From: Peteryoungia wuzhouensis
GTDB lineage: Bacteria; Pseudomonadota; Alphaproteobacteria; Rhizobiales; Rhizobiaceae
Reading direction: 5' to 3'
Assembly (NCBI RefSeq): GCF_003205195.1
Contig: NZ_QJRY01000001.1
Coordinates: forward strand, 124,001-188,000
Length of the DNA stretch: 64,000 bases
The translations under genes were made by a program, and so were the position numbers. Shown here in pieces: positions 35,285 through 43,702 of this stretch. Under the pieces are notes generated by a model. The model searched no databases. It had not been told where the DNA came from and saw only the letters and a list, made by a program, of their open reading frames with translations. Each line of letters starts with the position of its first letter. Position 1 is the stretch's first letter.

Positions 35285-35508
35285 AGAAAGCACGGCTGCT
35301 GCTTCAGGATTTTCCCGAAGCGGGCAACAGGCTGCACGGACTTAGGATACCCGGCACACGCACTCTTGTCGTCGGAGATTGCCTGATTGACTATCGCCTT
35401 GTCGGATCTGGAGCCGGTCCGGGGCTAGAGATCGTGACGATCCGCCATGGCAGAATGCAGACCCTCGTGCTCGATGGCGAGGAACCGGATTTTCCAGTTG
35501 ACGAGTGA
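35176..35508 (+). pseudogene. ParE/RelE-type toxin lacking a start codon
   Basis: Reading from 35176 gives a full-length toxin frame: IISIRLSPRAADYIRRESAY, then AFAQSMKKARLLLQDFPEAG, GTRTLVVGDCLIDYRLVG and EIVTIRHGRMQ, the ParE layout of about 110 residues. The first codon is ATC, and no ATG, GTG or TTG occurs between the preceding in-frame stop (35131-35133) and the internal ATG at 35281. ATC at 35176 sits exactly where an ATGA overlap with the antitoxin stop would be expected. Translation from 35281 would give only the C-terminal 75 residues. It is probably silent unless ATC is used. Confidence 0.7.
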
Positions 35509-35627
35509 CGACCTCAGCACCTCCCACATTTCGCCAGCAACATTCCTTTCTGCATTCCTCATCCCAGGCGGTTCATTTTGCAGCCCGGCTGGCCTATATG
35601 GGGCGGACGGAACAAACGGGTGCGCGA

Positions 35628-36044
35628 ATGACCACACTTGCAGCGATGATCGACGACTTCGGCTTTCTCGACGACTGGGAGGACCGGATGCGGTATGTCA
35701 TCGAGCTGGGAAAGGCGCTGCCAGACCTGCCGGACGACCAGAAGACCGCTGAGAACAAGGTGCAGGGCTGTGCGAGCCAGGTATGGCTCTCGGTCTCGGC
35801 CGGTGACGGCGCCGATCCGGTCATGACGTTTCGCGGCGACAGCGATGCGTTTATCGTGCGCGGGCTGGTCGCCATCGTGCTTGCGGCCTATTCCGGCAAA
35901 AAGGCATCGGAAGTCGTCGCCTTCGACGCGCTCGAGCTCTTCAAGCAGATCGGGCTTCTCGAACACCTGACGGCGCAGCGCGCCAATGGCTTGCGCTCGA
36001 TGATCCAACGCATTCGCGAAGAGGCGGCGCGGAAGCTGGTGTGA
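35628..36044 (+). CDS. sufE: SufE-family cysteine desulfurase activator
   Basis: A 138-residue SufE protein that accepts sulfur from the desulfurase SufS and passes it to the Fe-S scaffold. The active Cys is in KVQGCASQVWLSV, and other family blocks are DWEDRMRYVIELGKALP, RGLVAIVLAAYSGK and LRSMIQRIREEA. ATG 35628 gives the usual family length; longer upstream readings are not conserved-looking. The gene stands apart from the suf operon, between two damaged toxin-antitoxin loci. Confidence 0.93.
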   Translation: MTTLAAMIDDFGFLDDWEDRMRYVIELGKALPDLPDDQKTAENKVQGCASQVWLSVSAGDGADPVMTFRGDSDAFIVRGLVAIVLAAYSGKKASEVVAFDALELFKQIGLLEHLTAQRANGLRSMIQRIREEAARKLV

Positions 36045-36094
36045 GGTCCATGGCACCACTTGACTGATATCACCTGCGATATCACTTTAAGTGG

Positions 36095-36528
36095 ATGATC
36101 GTCGTCGATGTCATGTCATTCTATCTGCCTTGCGATCGTCTCGCGGCGCGTCGCACATTGTGCTGCGTGCAATGCTTGAAGGGAGAGTTCCTTTCGCCGT
36201 TTCACCAGCGGTCGCATTGGAATACGAATCCGTTGTGAAAAGACCCGGTATTCTCGGCCAATTTTCGGACCTGCGGTCTTCTGACATCGACATCATCCTG
36301 GATGGCCTGTTCAAACAAGCGCACTTGGTATCACCAAGAATTCGCTACCGTCCGTTTCTCGATGACCCGAAAGACGATCTTTATGTCGAATGCGCCCTGA
36401 ATGGTGGCGCCAGCCGGATCGTCAGCAATGATCGTCATTTCCGTCATCCAGCACTGTCGGCCTTCGGACTCAAAACCTGTAGCGCCGGCGCAATTGTGGA
36501 AGAAATTCTAAGGAGGCAGTACCAATGA
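36095..36528 (+). pseudogene. PIN-domain toxin with a one-base frameshift near the start
   Basis: ATG 36095 opens MIVVDV, the first strand of PIN RNases with the first catalytic Asp, but this frame then leaves the family. From 36115 another frame gives VILSALRSSRGASHIVLR and continues through RPGILGQF, DDPKDDLYVECAL and RIVSNDRHF, matching the rest of a PIN toxin. Inserting one A at about 36113 would restore DVNVILSAL. A GTG at 36091 reads the whole second frame but replaces the catalytic strand with an unrelated peptide, so the product would lack its first Asp. It overlaps the antitoxin by ATGA. Confidence 0.75.
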
Positions 36529-36788
36529 CCAGCTATCCCCTGCGCCTGCCGGCGCATGTGCTCGAAGAGGCCCGCAAGGCGGCGGCCGAGGATGAAGTGT
36601 CGTTAAACCAGTTGTTTTCCAGCCTGATTGCCGACGGGATCGGCCATCGGCGGGCGATCCTGGGACTGAAGGCGCGGGCTGATCAAGGCGACCCGCAAGC
36701 AGCGCTTCGGGTTCTCGACCGGGTGCCGGCCGTTGATCCGGAAGCTGATGACACGCTGCCCGCGTTTGCTCTGCCAGAGCGCGACTGA
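36525..36788 (+). CDS. Antitoxin partner of the PIN toxin
   Basis: An 87-residue protein starting MTSYPLRLPAHVLEEARKAA, then AEDEVSLNQLFSSLIADGI, the short ribbon-helix-helix-like antitoxin common after PIN toxins. The acidic C-terminus probably wraps the toxin. Its ATG overlaps the toxin stop (ATGA) and AAGGAGG lies upstream, so it is translated well. Unlike the toxin, it has no lesion. Confidence 0.78.
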   Translation: MTSYPLRLPAHVLEEARKAAAEDEVSLNQLFSSLIADGIGHRRAILGLKARADQGDPQAALRVLDRVPAVDPEADDTLPAFALPERD

Positions 36789-36804
36789 GCGTTTAAGCCT
36801 GCCC

Positions 36805-37683
36805 TCACCCGATCTCCGGCCGAAAGCCCTCGTCGCCCCAGTGGCGGGTGCGGGGTTTCGGGGGTGGCGGGGTGTAGTGGCGGGCAAGCGCCAAAAGGGC
36901 GGCGCGCAGCATCAGCTTGGCGGAGCGGGCCGGCCATTGGCGTTCGCGCTCGACCGTTTCCAGGCCCTTGCCAAAGCAGCAGATGTCGAGGGCGACGCCC
37001 GCCAGTTCGGGCCCCATCGCCTCGATGGCCCTGTTGACGCGGGTGCGGGCCGCGATGCGGCTGTTGGCGAGATCCGGGCCGGCGGGCGCTGATCCCTTGA
37101 CCCGGCTCGACAGACGCGGCTGCCAGCTGGCGGTGATGCGGGGCTGCAGATTGCCGTGGTCGAAATCGCGTGCCAGCCGGTCACCGGCCGCGACGGCGTC
37201 TTCGGTGAGGAAAGGCCGGCCATCCTTCTCCTTCAGCCGCAGCAGGGGAAAAAGCGGGGATTCCGTCAGGTTGCGGCGGACAGGCTGGCGGCCATCCTGC
37301 GTCACCAGCGTTTGCGGTTCCAGCGTGCGGTGCTGATCGGCAAAGGGATCGCCGGCCTGGTCGCACAGGGCGCGCCTGAGATAGGCGGCGGTCTCGGGCG
37401 TTGCATGGAGATGGCCGTGCGCGCGCGTCAGCAGACCTTCGGCCACCAGACGGTCGAGCAGTTGCGGGTCGGATTGGACGATGGCGGAACACGGCTCGGA
37501 GGTCAGCAAGATCGGACCATCCAGGGCGCGGCGCAGGAGCACGCGGATGCGTTTGTGGGCATGGCGGCCGACAGCGCTGTCGAGCAGGGCGGAGAGCGGC
37601 GTTTGGCGGGCCGGCGGCATGGCGGCGGTGAGAGGGCGGCTCACAGGCTGGGGCCCGGATGCGGGATCGGTGTTGCGGGTCAT
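36805..37683 (-). CDS. DUF6456 domain protein
   Basis: A 292-residue protein. The N-terminal half has LDRLVAEGLLTRAHGHLHAT, a winged-helix-like segment, and the C-terminal half has SRIAARTRVNRAIEAMGPEL and ICCFGKGLETVERERQWPARS, the DUF6456 signature. It looks like a DNA-associated regulator of rhizobia, with unknown target. Its start overlaps the end of the DnaA-domain-IV-like gene by four bases (ATGA), so they form an operon. Confidence 0.82.
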   Translation of the reverse strand: MTRNTDPASGPQPVSRPLTAAMPPARQTPLSALLDSAVGRHAHKRIRVLLRRALDGPILLTSEPCSAIVQSDPQLLDRLVAEGLLTRAHGHLHATPETAAYLRRALCDQAGDPFADQHRTLEPQTLVTQDGRQPVRRNLTESPLFPLLRLKEKDGRPFLTEDAVAAGDRLARDFDHGNLQPRITASWQPRLSSRVKGSAPAGPDLANSRIAARTRVNRAIEAMGPELAGVALDICCFGKGLETVERERQWPARSAKLMLRAALLALARHYTPPPPKPRTRHWGDEGFRPEIG

Positions 37684-38186
37684 GGGCGGCGTCCTGCCAG
37701 CAGATAGACGGCGCTTGCCATGCGCTCGACAATGGTGACGAAGCCGTCATAGGCGGCGTCATCCCGGCGATCCTCGACGATGCGGCAGGCATGGCCGACG
37801 GTGGAGCGGTCGCGACCGAAGGCCTGCGCCACCTCGCCCATCGGCATGGAATAGGCGACGTGACAGACATACATCGCCACCTGGCGGACATGGCCGGCGG
37901 CGCGGCGACGGCCGCCGCTGTCGCTGTCGAGGCCGACGGCCTGCAGCAGTTCATGGGTGAGCTGGCGCACGATCATGCAGAGCAGCCGGCGCTCCGGGGT
38001 CAGCGGGCGGTCGAAGGGGTCGATCGCGGGATCGCCCTCGTCCGCCGCCGCATGGCCACCGTCGGTCGTCTCGGGCTGCGAGGCCCGGCCTTCCCCGCCC
38101 TGATCCGGCTCGGGGCCAGTCGCCAGATCGTAGGACGAGACCGGCCGGAGGCTGAAGGGGGGTGACGTCGGATGCTCGATCTGCAT
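37680..38186 (-). CDS. DnaA domain-IV-like DNA-binding protein
   Basis: A 168-residue protein. A disordered acidic N-terminus leads to a C-terminal helix-turn-helix with the DnaA signature: GEVAQAFGRDRSTVGHACRIVEDRRDD, preceded by HVRQVAMYVCHVAYSMPM. DnaA uses this domain to bind its boxes; here the AAA+ ATPase domain is absent, so it cannot unwind origins itself but could compete for DnaA-box-like sites. ATG 38186 has TTGGAG upstream; the TTG at 38198 is less likely. Coupled to the DUF6456 gene. Confidence 0.88.
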   Translation of the reverse strand: MQIEHPTSPPFSLRPVSSYDLATGPEPDQGGEGRASQPETTDGGHAAADEGDPAIDPFDRPLTPERRLLCMIVRQLTHELLQAVGLDSDSGGRRRAAGHVRQVAMYVCHVAYSMPMGEVAQAFGRDRSTVGHACRIVEDRRDDAAYDGFVTIVERMASAVYLLAGRRP

Positions 38187-38322
38187 GGCGATCTCCAAAT
38201 AGGATTTTCTTCCTATATTGGTAACAGAGATTCCATCGAAATAAACCCCACAAATTGAGGGCTGATTTCATGCCGGCTCGACACCACAGCAATGAAGGGA
38301 ATATTTTCCTTTTCGACCCAAC

Positions 38323-38350
38323 AAAAAGGCCGGACCCTGGGGGCCCGGCC
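38323..38350 (-). terminator. Rho-independent terminator of mucR
   Basis: On the minus strand a ten-base GC-rich stem with a three-base loop is followed by TTTTT. It lies about 30 bases after the mucR stop. Confidence 0.8.
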
Positions 38351-38381
38351 GATCTCTGGTCAACGGCGTTTGCCGGATGAC

Positions 38382-38810
38382 TTACTTGCCGCGCTTGCGG
38401 CGCTGGCCGAGGCCCATTTCCTTGGCGAGGCGCGAGCGCGCTTCGGCATAAGCGGGGGCGACCATCGGATAATCGGCCGGCAGGCCCCACTTCTCGCGGT
38501 ATTCTTCCGGAGTCATGTTGTAATGGGTCATCAGGTGGCGCTTCAGCGACTTGAACTTCTGGCCGTCTTCCAGGCAGATCAGGTAGTCGTCCTCGATCGA
38601 CTTGCGGATCGGAACCGGGGGCTTGGGCTTTTCGACCACAACCGGCGCCGGGGTGGGCGAGGACGTGTTGCTGAGGGCCAGATGGATATCGGCAATCAGG
38701 TTGGTGAGGTCGGTGACCGGCACGACGTGGTTGCTCACATAGGCAGAGACGATGTCTGCCGTCAGTTCAACCAGCAACTGCTGTCCAGGGCCCTGTTGTA
38801 CTTCACTCAT
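38382..38810 (-). CDS. mucR: MucR/Ros-family zinc-finger transcriptional regulator
   Basis: A 142-residue regulator of the MucR/Ros family, which controls exopolysaccharide, motility and surface genes in rhizobia. The N-terminal region ([20 protein letters not shown]) mediates oligomerisation. The prokaryotic zinc finger reads [20 protein letters not shown]; the second ligand is Asp rather than Cys, as in other MucR proteins. The C-terminal basic tail ([10 protein letters not shown]) completes DNA contact. A strong terminator follows. The upstream 412 bases hold an AT-rich autoregulatory-type region with a palindrome. Confidence 0.95.
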   Translation of the reverse strand: MSEVQQGPGQQLLVELTADIVSAYVSNHVVPVTDLTNLIADIHLALSNTSSPTPAPVVVEKPKPPVPIRKSIEDDYLICLEDGQKFKSLKRHLMTHYNMTPEEYREKWGLPADYPMVAPAYAEARSRLAKEMGLGQRRKRGK

Positions 38811-39222
38811 GTCATTCTCCTATTCAAGGATCACGTGCGTCCGCCGATGCACGTGGCAAAAAATCAACTCTGCACCTGCCGGCCCCAACCAGAACAGGTA
38901 CACTGCACAGACCACCCCCACTTATGACAGATCCGCCCTCGCTTCCCTCTGGGAAGCCTTATTCAACATCACCGCATTTTCCTGAAAATACTTGTCTCAC
39001 TATAATAGACAAGCCGAAAATGCGATGATGGAGCGTGATTAACAGCAGATCAGCTCACTGGACATTGGATTATCACTCCACGGCCAAATGTCCACCCGCT
39101 ATTTCTATCAAATGTAACGGGTGCAAAGCCGTTCTATTCCACTTTAGTTCATCATTCCGAGCTGACGGAAAGCTCAGATTGCAAAGTTCGAATTGACGTA
39201 ACTTCTGATCATCCGTTGCTGC
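38811..39222. other. Long AT-rich leader/promoter region of mucR
   Basis: 412 bases, the most AT-rich non-coding stretch in this part of the window. MucR proteins bind AT-rich DNA and repress themselves, so the region probably serves autoregulation. It holds the palindrome at 38991-39013. Confidence 0.5.
38991..39013. promoter_or_regulatory. Palindrome with embedded TATAAT upstream of mucR
   Basis: Arms CTTGTCT and AGACAAG are perfect seven-base inverted repeats around CACTATAAT. It lies about 180 bases upstream of mucR. The binding protein is unknown; MucR sites are usually not palindromic. Confidence 0.5.
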
Positions 39223-39561
39223 CTATTTACTCATATCGTCACGCACCGATACATCAGACAATCTGTATCCCGCCTTGTGGGCGGCGCGTGCGAGGAGATG
39301 GGCGGCGATCGGCGCGGTGAGCACGAAGAAGACGATGCCGGCTGCGGCCCGGCCGAAGGTTGAGAGATCACCGGAATGAATGCCGACGGCAAGAAGCAGC
39401 AGGCCGGAGCCGACCGTGCCGGCCTTCGAGGCGGCATGCATGCGGGTGTAGACATCGGGAAAACGCAAGAGGCCGATCGCGGCGACGAGCGAGAAGAGCG
39501 CGCCGATCACCATCAGGGCTGCGACGGCAAGCGCCAGAGCGAGTTGAAGCGGTTCTGTCAT
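39223..39561 (-). CDS. phaG: PhaG/MrpG, cation/proton antiporter subunit G
   Basis: A 112-residue membrane subunit of the Mrp-type monovalent cation/proton antiporter. Three membrane helices; the family motif is [20 protein letters not shown]. The start overlaps the phaF stop by four bases. Last gene of the operon; a cytoplasmic tail ends [10 protein letters not shown]. Confidence 0.93.
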   Translation of the reverse strand: MTEPLQLALALAVAALMVIGALFSLVAAIGLLRFPDVYTRMHAASKAGTVGSGLLLLAVGIHSGDLSTFGRAAAGIVFFVLTAPIAAHLLARAAHKAGYRLSDVSVRDDMSK

Positions 39562-39965
39562 GCCTTGCCTCCCTTGCCGGCGGCGGATTTGGCCGGTTTG
39601 CCGGCCGACGGTTTTGCATTCGCCTTCGCAGCCCTGGACACGGCCGCCGGCTGCGGGCCGGACGCCCCCTGCCCCGGCCGTTCACGCGTGGTGCCGCGGG
39701 CAAGGATGAAGCGGGCGAAGGCGACCGTGGCGAGGAAACCGACGAGGCCGAGCGCAATCGCGATGTCGACATAAAGCGTGTAGCCCGTTCGAAGCGCGAA
39801 GACGGCAATCAGGCCGATGACGATGCCGACCAGCATGTCGAGAGCCACGACACGATCCGGCAGGGTCGGGCCGACCACGGCGCGCCAGACGGTGAGCAGC
39901 GTTGCGAGGACCAGCACGGCGAGCGCAAACTGCCCGGCGGTATCGACGATCAGTTCCGGCGTCAT
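39558..39965 (-). CDS. phaF: PhaF/MrpF, cation/proton antiporter subunit F
   Basis: A 135-residue membrane subunit with three helices: a first near residues 10-30, then [18 protein letters not shown] and [20 protein letters not shown]. The family is usually about 90 residues; here an extra Ala/Lys/Pro-rich cytoplasmic tail of about 40 residues is attached. Overlaps phaE and phaG by four bases each. Confidence 0.92.
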   Translation of the reverse strand: MTPELIVDTAGQFALAVLVLATLLTVWRAVVGPTLPDRVVALDMLVGIVIGLIAVFALRTGYTLYVDIAIALGLVGFLATVAFARFILARGTTRERPGQGASGPQPAAVSRAAKANAKPSAGKPAKSAAGKGGKA

Positions 39966-40438
39966 TCTGGAAAGGCCTCCATGATCTTCTTCTCGAAGCC
40001 GTCGGCAATGTCGCGGCGCGCGGCTTCGAGGTCGGTGCAGTCGACGGCATGGATGAACAGCGTGCCCCGGTCCTCGGAGACGTCGACCGAAAGCGTGCCC
40101 GGCGTCAGCGTGATCAGGTTGGCGAGCAGGCTGATCTGGAAATCGCCCTTGACCTGCAGCGGATAGGCAAAGATGCCCGGATGCAGCGCGAGTTTCGGCT
40201 GGAGGGCCATGGTCGCGACCCGCCAGGCGGATTTTGCCAGCTCGACGAGGAAGAGCCGCAACAGCGAGAGGATGCGCAGCGTGCGGCTGGTGCCGCCAGA
40301 GCCGGGACGGTGGCCGCGCAGCAGCCAGAGCGTCAAAAGCGACAGGGCGAAGCCGAAGAGGAGATTGTGCAGCGAAAAGCTGCCCGAGACGATGGCCCAG
40401 ACGACGGCCATCATAACGGCGATTGCGGTCGCGGTCAC
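39962..40438 (-). CDS. phaE: PhaE/MrpE, cation/proton antiporter subunit E
   Basis: A 158-residue subunit with N-terminal helices ([20 protein letters not shown]), then the family blocks [20 protein letters not shown] and [20 protein letters not shown], ending in a short soluble domain. It is essential for complex assembly in studied systems. It overlaps phaD and phaF by four bases, so the four distal genes are translationally coupled. Confidence 0.93.
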   Translation of the reverse strand: MTATAIAVMMAVVWAIVSGSFSLHNLLFGFALSLLTLWLLRGHRPGSGGTSRTLRILSLLRLFLVELAKSAWRVATMALQPKLALHPGIFAYPLQVKGDFQISLLANLITLTPGTLSVDVSEDRGTLFIHAVDCTDLEAARRDIADGFEKKIMEAFPE

Positions 40439-42054
40439 CGGACACCTCCTTCGGGGAAGACGGAGCGGATATAGGCGGTGGGATCGGCGAGATCACCGGC
40501 CGCCTGCTGGGTGGCGAGGATCAGGCGTTCGGGGAAGAGGCCGAAGCCGACGATGAAAGCCGAGAGCAGCACGATGGGCGCAAGCCGCCAGCGGTTTTCC
40601 GTGCGGGCGAGCGACAGCGACGGCATGGACACCGGTGGTGCGCCTCCGGGGATGGCGGGCATGGCGGGCGCGCTGCCTGCCGCCTCCGGTGCCGGACGCC
40701 AGAAGGCGAAGAGGAAGAGGCGGCCGAAGGCGATGGTGGTGAGGAAACCGGAGAGGAGCACGCTTGCCGCCAGCCACCAGGCGCCGATGTCGAGAGCGGC
40801 CTTGACCAGGATCGCCTTGGGCCAGAAGCCGGAAAAGGGCGGCAGGCCGCTCGCGGCAAAGAAGAGGGCGAGCGACAGCGCGGCAAAGACGGGCGCCGCA
40901 GCCCAGAGACCGCCGAGGCGGTCGAGGCGGAATGTGCCGGTCAGCCGGCCCATTTCGCCGGAGACGAGATAAAGCGCCGTCATCAGCAGGATGGAGTGGA
41001 GCGCATAGAAGATCGCGGCCCCCACCGCGACCGCGCCGCCGATCGCGACACCGGCCAGCATGTTGCCGATGCCGGCGACGACGATGAAGCCGAGGAAGCG
41101 GCGAATATCGTTCTGCGCCAAGGCTCCCATGGCACCGAGGATCATGGTGAGGGCTGCCATCACGGCGATGGCAAAGCTCAGGGCCTCCCGCTCGATCGGC
41201 AGAAGCATGACCATGACGCGCAGAAGCGCATAGACGCCGACCTTGGTGAGCAGGCCGGCAAACAGCGCCTGCACCACGACGCGGGGCGTGTGATAGGAGG
41301 CGGGCAGCCAGAAATTGACCGGGAAGGCGGCAGCCTTCATCGAGAAGGCAAACACGAAGAGGGCAGACAGCGTCATCAGCGGCGCGGTGCCGGAAAGCCC
41401 CGGCGCCTTGACCGCGATGTCGGCCATGTTGAGCGTGCCGAAGATGGCATAGAGATAGGCGGTGGCGATCAGGAAAAGGGTCGTCGCGATCAGGTTGAGG
41501 ACCGCATATTTCAAGGCGCCATCAATCTGCTGGCGTTCCGAGCCGAGGATCAGGAGGCCGAAGGAGGAGATCAGCAGGACCTCGAACCAGACATAGAGGT
41601 TGAACAGGTCACCGGTGAGAAACGCGCCGGAGACGCCGGCCATCAGCACCATCAAGAGCGGATAGAAACCGTAGCGACGGCCGCTGGTCGAGATGTCGAC
41701 GCGGGCGTAAAGCGCCGAGGCAAAGGCGACGATGGCGGCGGCGAGCGCCAGAAGCGCGCCGGTCAGATCGACCGTGATGGCGATGCCGAAGGGCGGGCGC
41801 CAGCGGCCCATCATCATGGTGAGCGGGCCGTCACTCAGCACGCGTGCCAGAAGCAGCACGTCAACGAGGACGAGGAGTGCAAGGCCGACAAGCGCGATGG
41901 GGCCATGCCAGTCGGTGCGGTGGCGGATCATCATCAGCACGGCGCCGAAGGCAAGGCAGAGGCCGATCGGCAGGATCGCCAGCCATTGGGCCGCCTCCAC
42001 CGGTGCGGTGACGAGGGCGGCGGTGAGGTCGACGGTGGTGGCGGGCGTGGCCAT
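40435..42054 (-). CDS. phaD: PhaD/MrpD, proton-pumping-type antiporter subunit D
   Basis: A 539-residue subunit homologous to the NuoL/M/N proton channels, with about 14 helices. Hallmarks are [18 protein letters not shown] with the conserved Glu, [13 protein letters not shown]-type sequence with the key Lys ([20 protein letters not shown]), and a conserved Lys in [12 protein letters not shown]. These residues form the proton path. ATG 42054 was chosen because upstream sequence belongs to a repeat element. It is preceded by a 223-base gap that holds that element. Confidence 0.94.
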   Translation of the reverse strand: MATPATTVDLTAALVTAPVEAAQWLAILPIGLCLAFGAVLMMIRHRTDWHGPIALVGLALLVLVDVLLLARVLSDGPLTMMMGRWRPPFGIAITVDLTGALLALAAAIVAFASALYARVDISTSGRRYGFYPLLMVLMAGVSGAFLTGDLFNLYVWFEVLLISSFGLLILGSERQQIDGALKYAVLNLIATTLFLIATAYLYAIFGTLNMADIAVKAPGLSGTAPLMTLSALFVFAFSMKAAAFPVNFWLPASYHTPRVVVQALFAGLLTKVGVYALLRVMVMLLPIEREALSFAIAVMAALTMILGAMGALAQNDIRRFLGFIVVAGIGNMLAGVAIGGAVAVGAAIFYALHSILLMTALYLVSGEMGRLTGTFRLDRLGGLWAAAPVFAALSLALFFAASGLPPFSGFWPKAILVKAALDIGAWWLAASVLLSGFLTTIAFGRLFLFAFWRPAPEAAGSAPAMPAIPGGAPPVSMPSLSLARTENRWRLAPIVLLSAFIVGFGLFPERLILATQQAAGDLADPTAYIRSVFPEGGVR

Positions 42055-42114
42055 CAGGCGGGACCTCCATGGTATGCGGTGGGCGGAATGCGGGTGGTGA
42101 TGGCGTGAGGGGTA

Positions 42115-42232
42115 CCCCCCTCTGCCCTGCCGGGCATCTCCCCCACAAGGGGGGAGAGCGGGGTGCGGCAGGCGTCGGCGAACACCCCTCTCCCCCCTTG
42201 TGGGGGAGATGTCACGAAGTGACAGAGGGGGG
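42115..42232. repeat. Mosaic palindromic repeat, copy 1, between phaC and phaD
   Basis: A 118-base element bounded by C6 and G6. The left arm (CTCTGCCCTGCCGGGCATCT onward) and right arm are inverted repeats that share CATCTCCCCCACAAGGGGGG; internal short hairpins differ (CTGCCGGGCA and TCACGAAGTGA). It resembles the intergenic mosaic elements of rhizobia. Confidence 0.8.
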
Positions 42233-42277
42233 TGTGGCCCCAAACGCCAGCCATGGACATCTCAGCGAACCCCATCC

Positions 42278-42655
42278 TCAATACCCCATCGGCGGCGCGG
42301 GATCGTCGGCGGGTTCGGCGACGCGCATCTCGTCGGTGTTGTCGGTGCCGAGGTCCTGATAGGCGCGCCAGGTCAAGACGAGCAGGAAGCAGAAGAAGGA
42401 GAAGGAGATGACGATGGCGGTCAGGATCAGCGCCTGGGGCAGCGGATTGGCGGTGGCCGCCGGCAGGACGGTCTCTCCGCCCGGAATGATCGGCGGGATG
42501 GAGGGGGTCAGGCGGCCCGAGGTGAAGATCAGCATGTTGACGGCATTGCCGAGCAGAACGATGCCGAGCAGCACGCGGATGATGTGTTTGGACATCATCA
42601 GATAGAAGGCGGCGGTGAAGAAGATGCCGACGACGAGGGAAAAGAGCGCTTCCAT
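42278..42655 (-). CDS. phaC: PhaC/MrpC, antiporter subunit C (NuoK-like)
   Basis: A 125-residue subunit with three helices, homologous to NuoK. Blocks: GIFFTAAFYLMMSKHIIRVL, LLGNAVNMLIFTSG and ALILTAIVISFSFFCFLLVL with the conserved ALVLTAIVI-like motif. The acidic C-terminus is cytoplasmic. Its start shares one base with the phaB stop, an ATGA junction. Confidence 0.93.
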   Translation of the reverse strand: MEALFSLVVGIFFTAAFYLMMSKHIIRVLLGIVLLGNAVNMLIFTSGRLTPSIPPIIPGGETVLPAATANPLPQALILTAIVISFSFFCFLLVLTWRAYQDLGTDNTDEMRVAEPADDPAPPMGY

Positions 42656-43074
42656 CAGGCGTCATCCCTTTCTTCAAGCGCGAGCGCAATCGAGGTGAAG
42701 GTGCCGACAACCACGAGATAGACGCCGACATCGAAGGACACGACGGTGGCGAGCGGCACCTCGACGCCGAACAGCGTCGGATAGATCCAGACCCCGGTCA
42801 TGAAGGGATAACCGAGCGGCGCGGAGACGAAGCCCGACAGCGTCGACAGGAGCAGACCGCAGCCGGCAACCGACATCGGGTGGAACCAGAGCGCACGGCG
42901 CACGGCCTGGACGCCGAAGGCGATGCCGTAGATGGCGAAGGCGGAGGCGCCGATCAGCCCGCCGATGAAGCCGCCGCCGGGTTCGTTATGGCCGCGCAAG
43001 AGGACGAAGATCGAGAAGAGCAGCATCAGCGCGGTGAGGAAGGGCGCGAAGGTGCGGAAGATGAGCGTGTTCAT
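42655..43074 (-). CDS. phaB: PhaB/MrpB, antiporter subunit B
   Basis: A 139-residue subunit with four helices. The family signature is [20 protein letters not shown], followed by [20 protein letters not shown] and [13 protein letters not shown]. In many alphaproteobacteria this domain is fused to PhaA; here it is a separate gene, 628 bases from phaA because two repeat elements lie between them. ATG 43074 gives the family start. Confidence 0.93.
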   Translation of the reverse strand: MNTLIFRTFAPFLTALMLLFSIFVLLRGHNEPGGGFIGGLIGASAFAIYGIAFGVQAVRRALWFHPMSVAGCGLLLSTLSGFVSAPLGYPFMTGVWIYPTLFGVEVPLATVVSFDVGVYLVVVGTFTSIALALEERDDA

Positions 43075-43186
43075 CGCGGGGCCTCCATTTGGGTGGCGCT
43101 GCGGGGCGTGGTTACCGTCCGACCAATGGCCGCGAAGCGGGGTGCCCCCATCTGCACTGCCGAGTTGGCGGCGGCGAAGCGGGGTA

Positions 43187-43362
43187 CCCCCCTCTGCCCT
43201 GCCGGGCATCTCCCCCTCAAGGGGGGAGATTGGGAGGCGGCCACTCGCTGCGATCTCCGCAGATGGGGAGAGACAGCGACAGCGGCAAAAGAGGCGGGCA
43301 AAGCGATGGCGGGCAATCTCCCCCCTTGAGGGGGAGATGTCGGCGCAGCCGACAGAGGGGGG
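43187..43362. repeat. Mosaic palindromic repeat, copy 2, between phaA and phaB
   Basis: A 176-base element with the same outer arms as copy 1 (CCCCCCTCTGCCCTGCCGGG at the left; GATGTCGGCGCAGCCGACAG then G6 at the right) and a longer central part. It is followed 67 bases later by a very similar third copy. Confidence 0.8.
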
Positions 43363-43429
43363 TGGGCCGAAGGCCCATCGACATGGGTGGCAGCGGGTGT
43401 TGACGGGCAAGCTTCAGTGCTCGGGGTTG

Positions 43430-43623
43430 CCCCCCTCTGCCCTGCCGGGCATCTCCCCCTCAAGGGGGGAGATCGGAAGGCGGCCGGGCTCGGCGATCTC
43501 CGCAGATGGGGTGGCGTGGTCACGGGCGCGGCACGGTCAGCGGTCTCCAGGGAGGCGGGCAAAGCGGTGGCGGGCAATCTCCCCCCTTGAGGGGGAGATG
43601 TCGGCGTAGCCGACAGAGGGGGG
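43430..43623. repeat. Mosaic palindromic repeat, copy 3, between phaA and phaB
   Basis: A 194-base element almost identical in arms to copy 2 (right arm GATGTCGGCGTAGCCGACAG). The central parts of copies 2 and 3 also match (GATCTCCGCAGATGGG), so one is probably a tandem duplicate of the other. Confidence 0.8.
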
Positions 43624-43702
43624 CGGGCCGAAGGCCGGCAAAGATCTGCGGTGAGCGGCGTGGAGCGGTGGGCCGAAGGCCGATGGATGTCAGAGCGGTT
43701 CA

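Larger units (their letters stand above)
43075..43702. other. Repeat-filled gap inside the pha operon
   Basis: 628 bases between phaA and phaB that hold two near-copies of the mosaic palindromic element and no gene. Long open frames here are artefacts of the GC-rich repeats. Confidence 0.7.

Noticed and set aside
40423-42108. A 561-codon plus-strand frame across phaD
   Set aside because: Antisense to phaD, hydrophilic and repetitive, with no recognisable domain.
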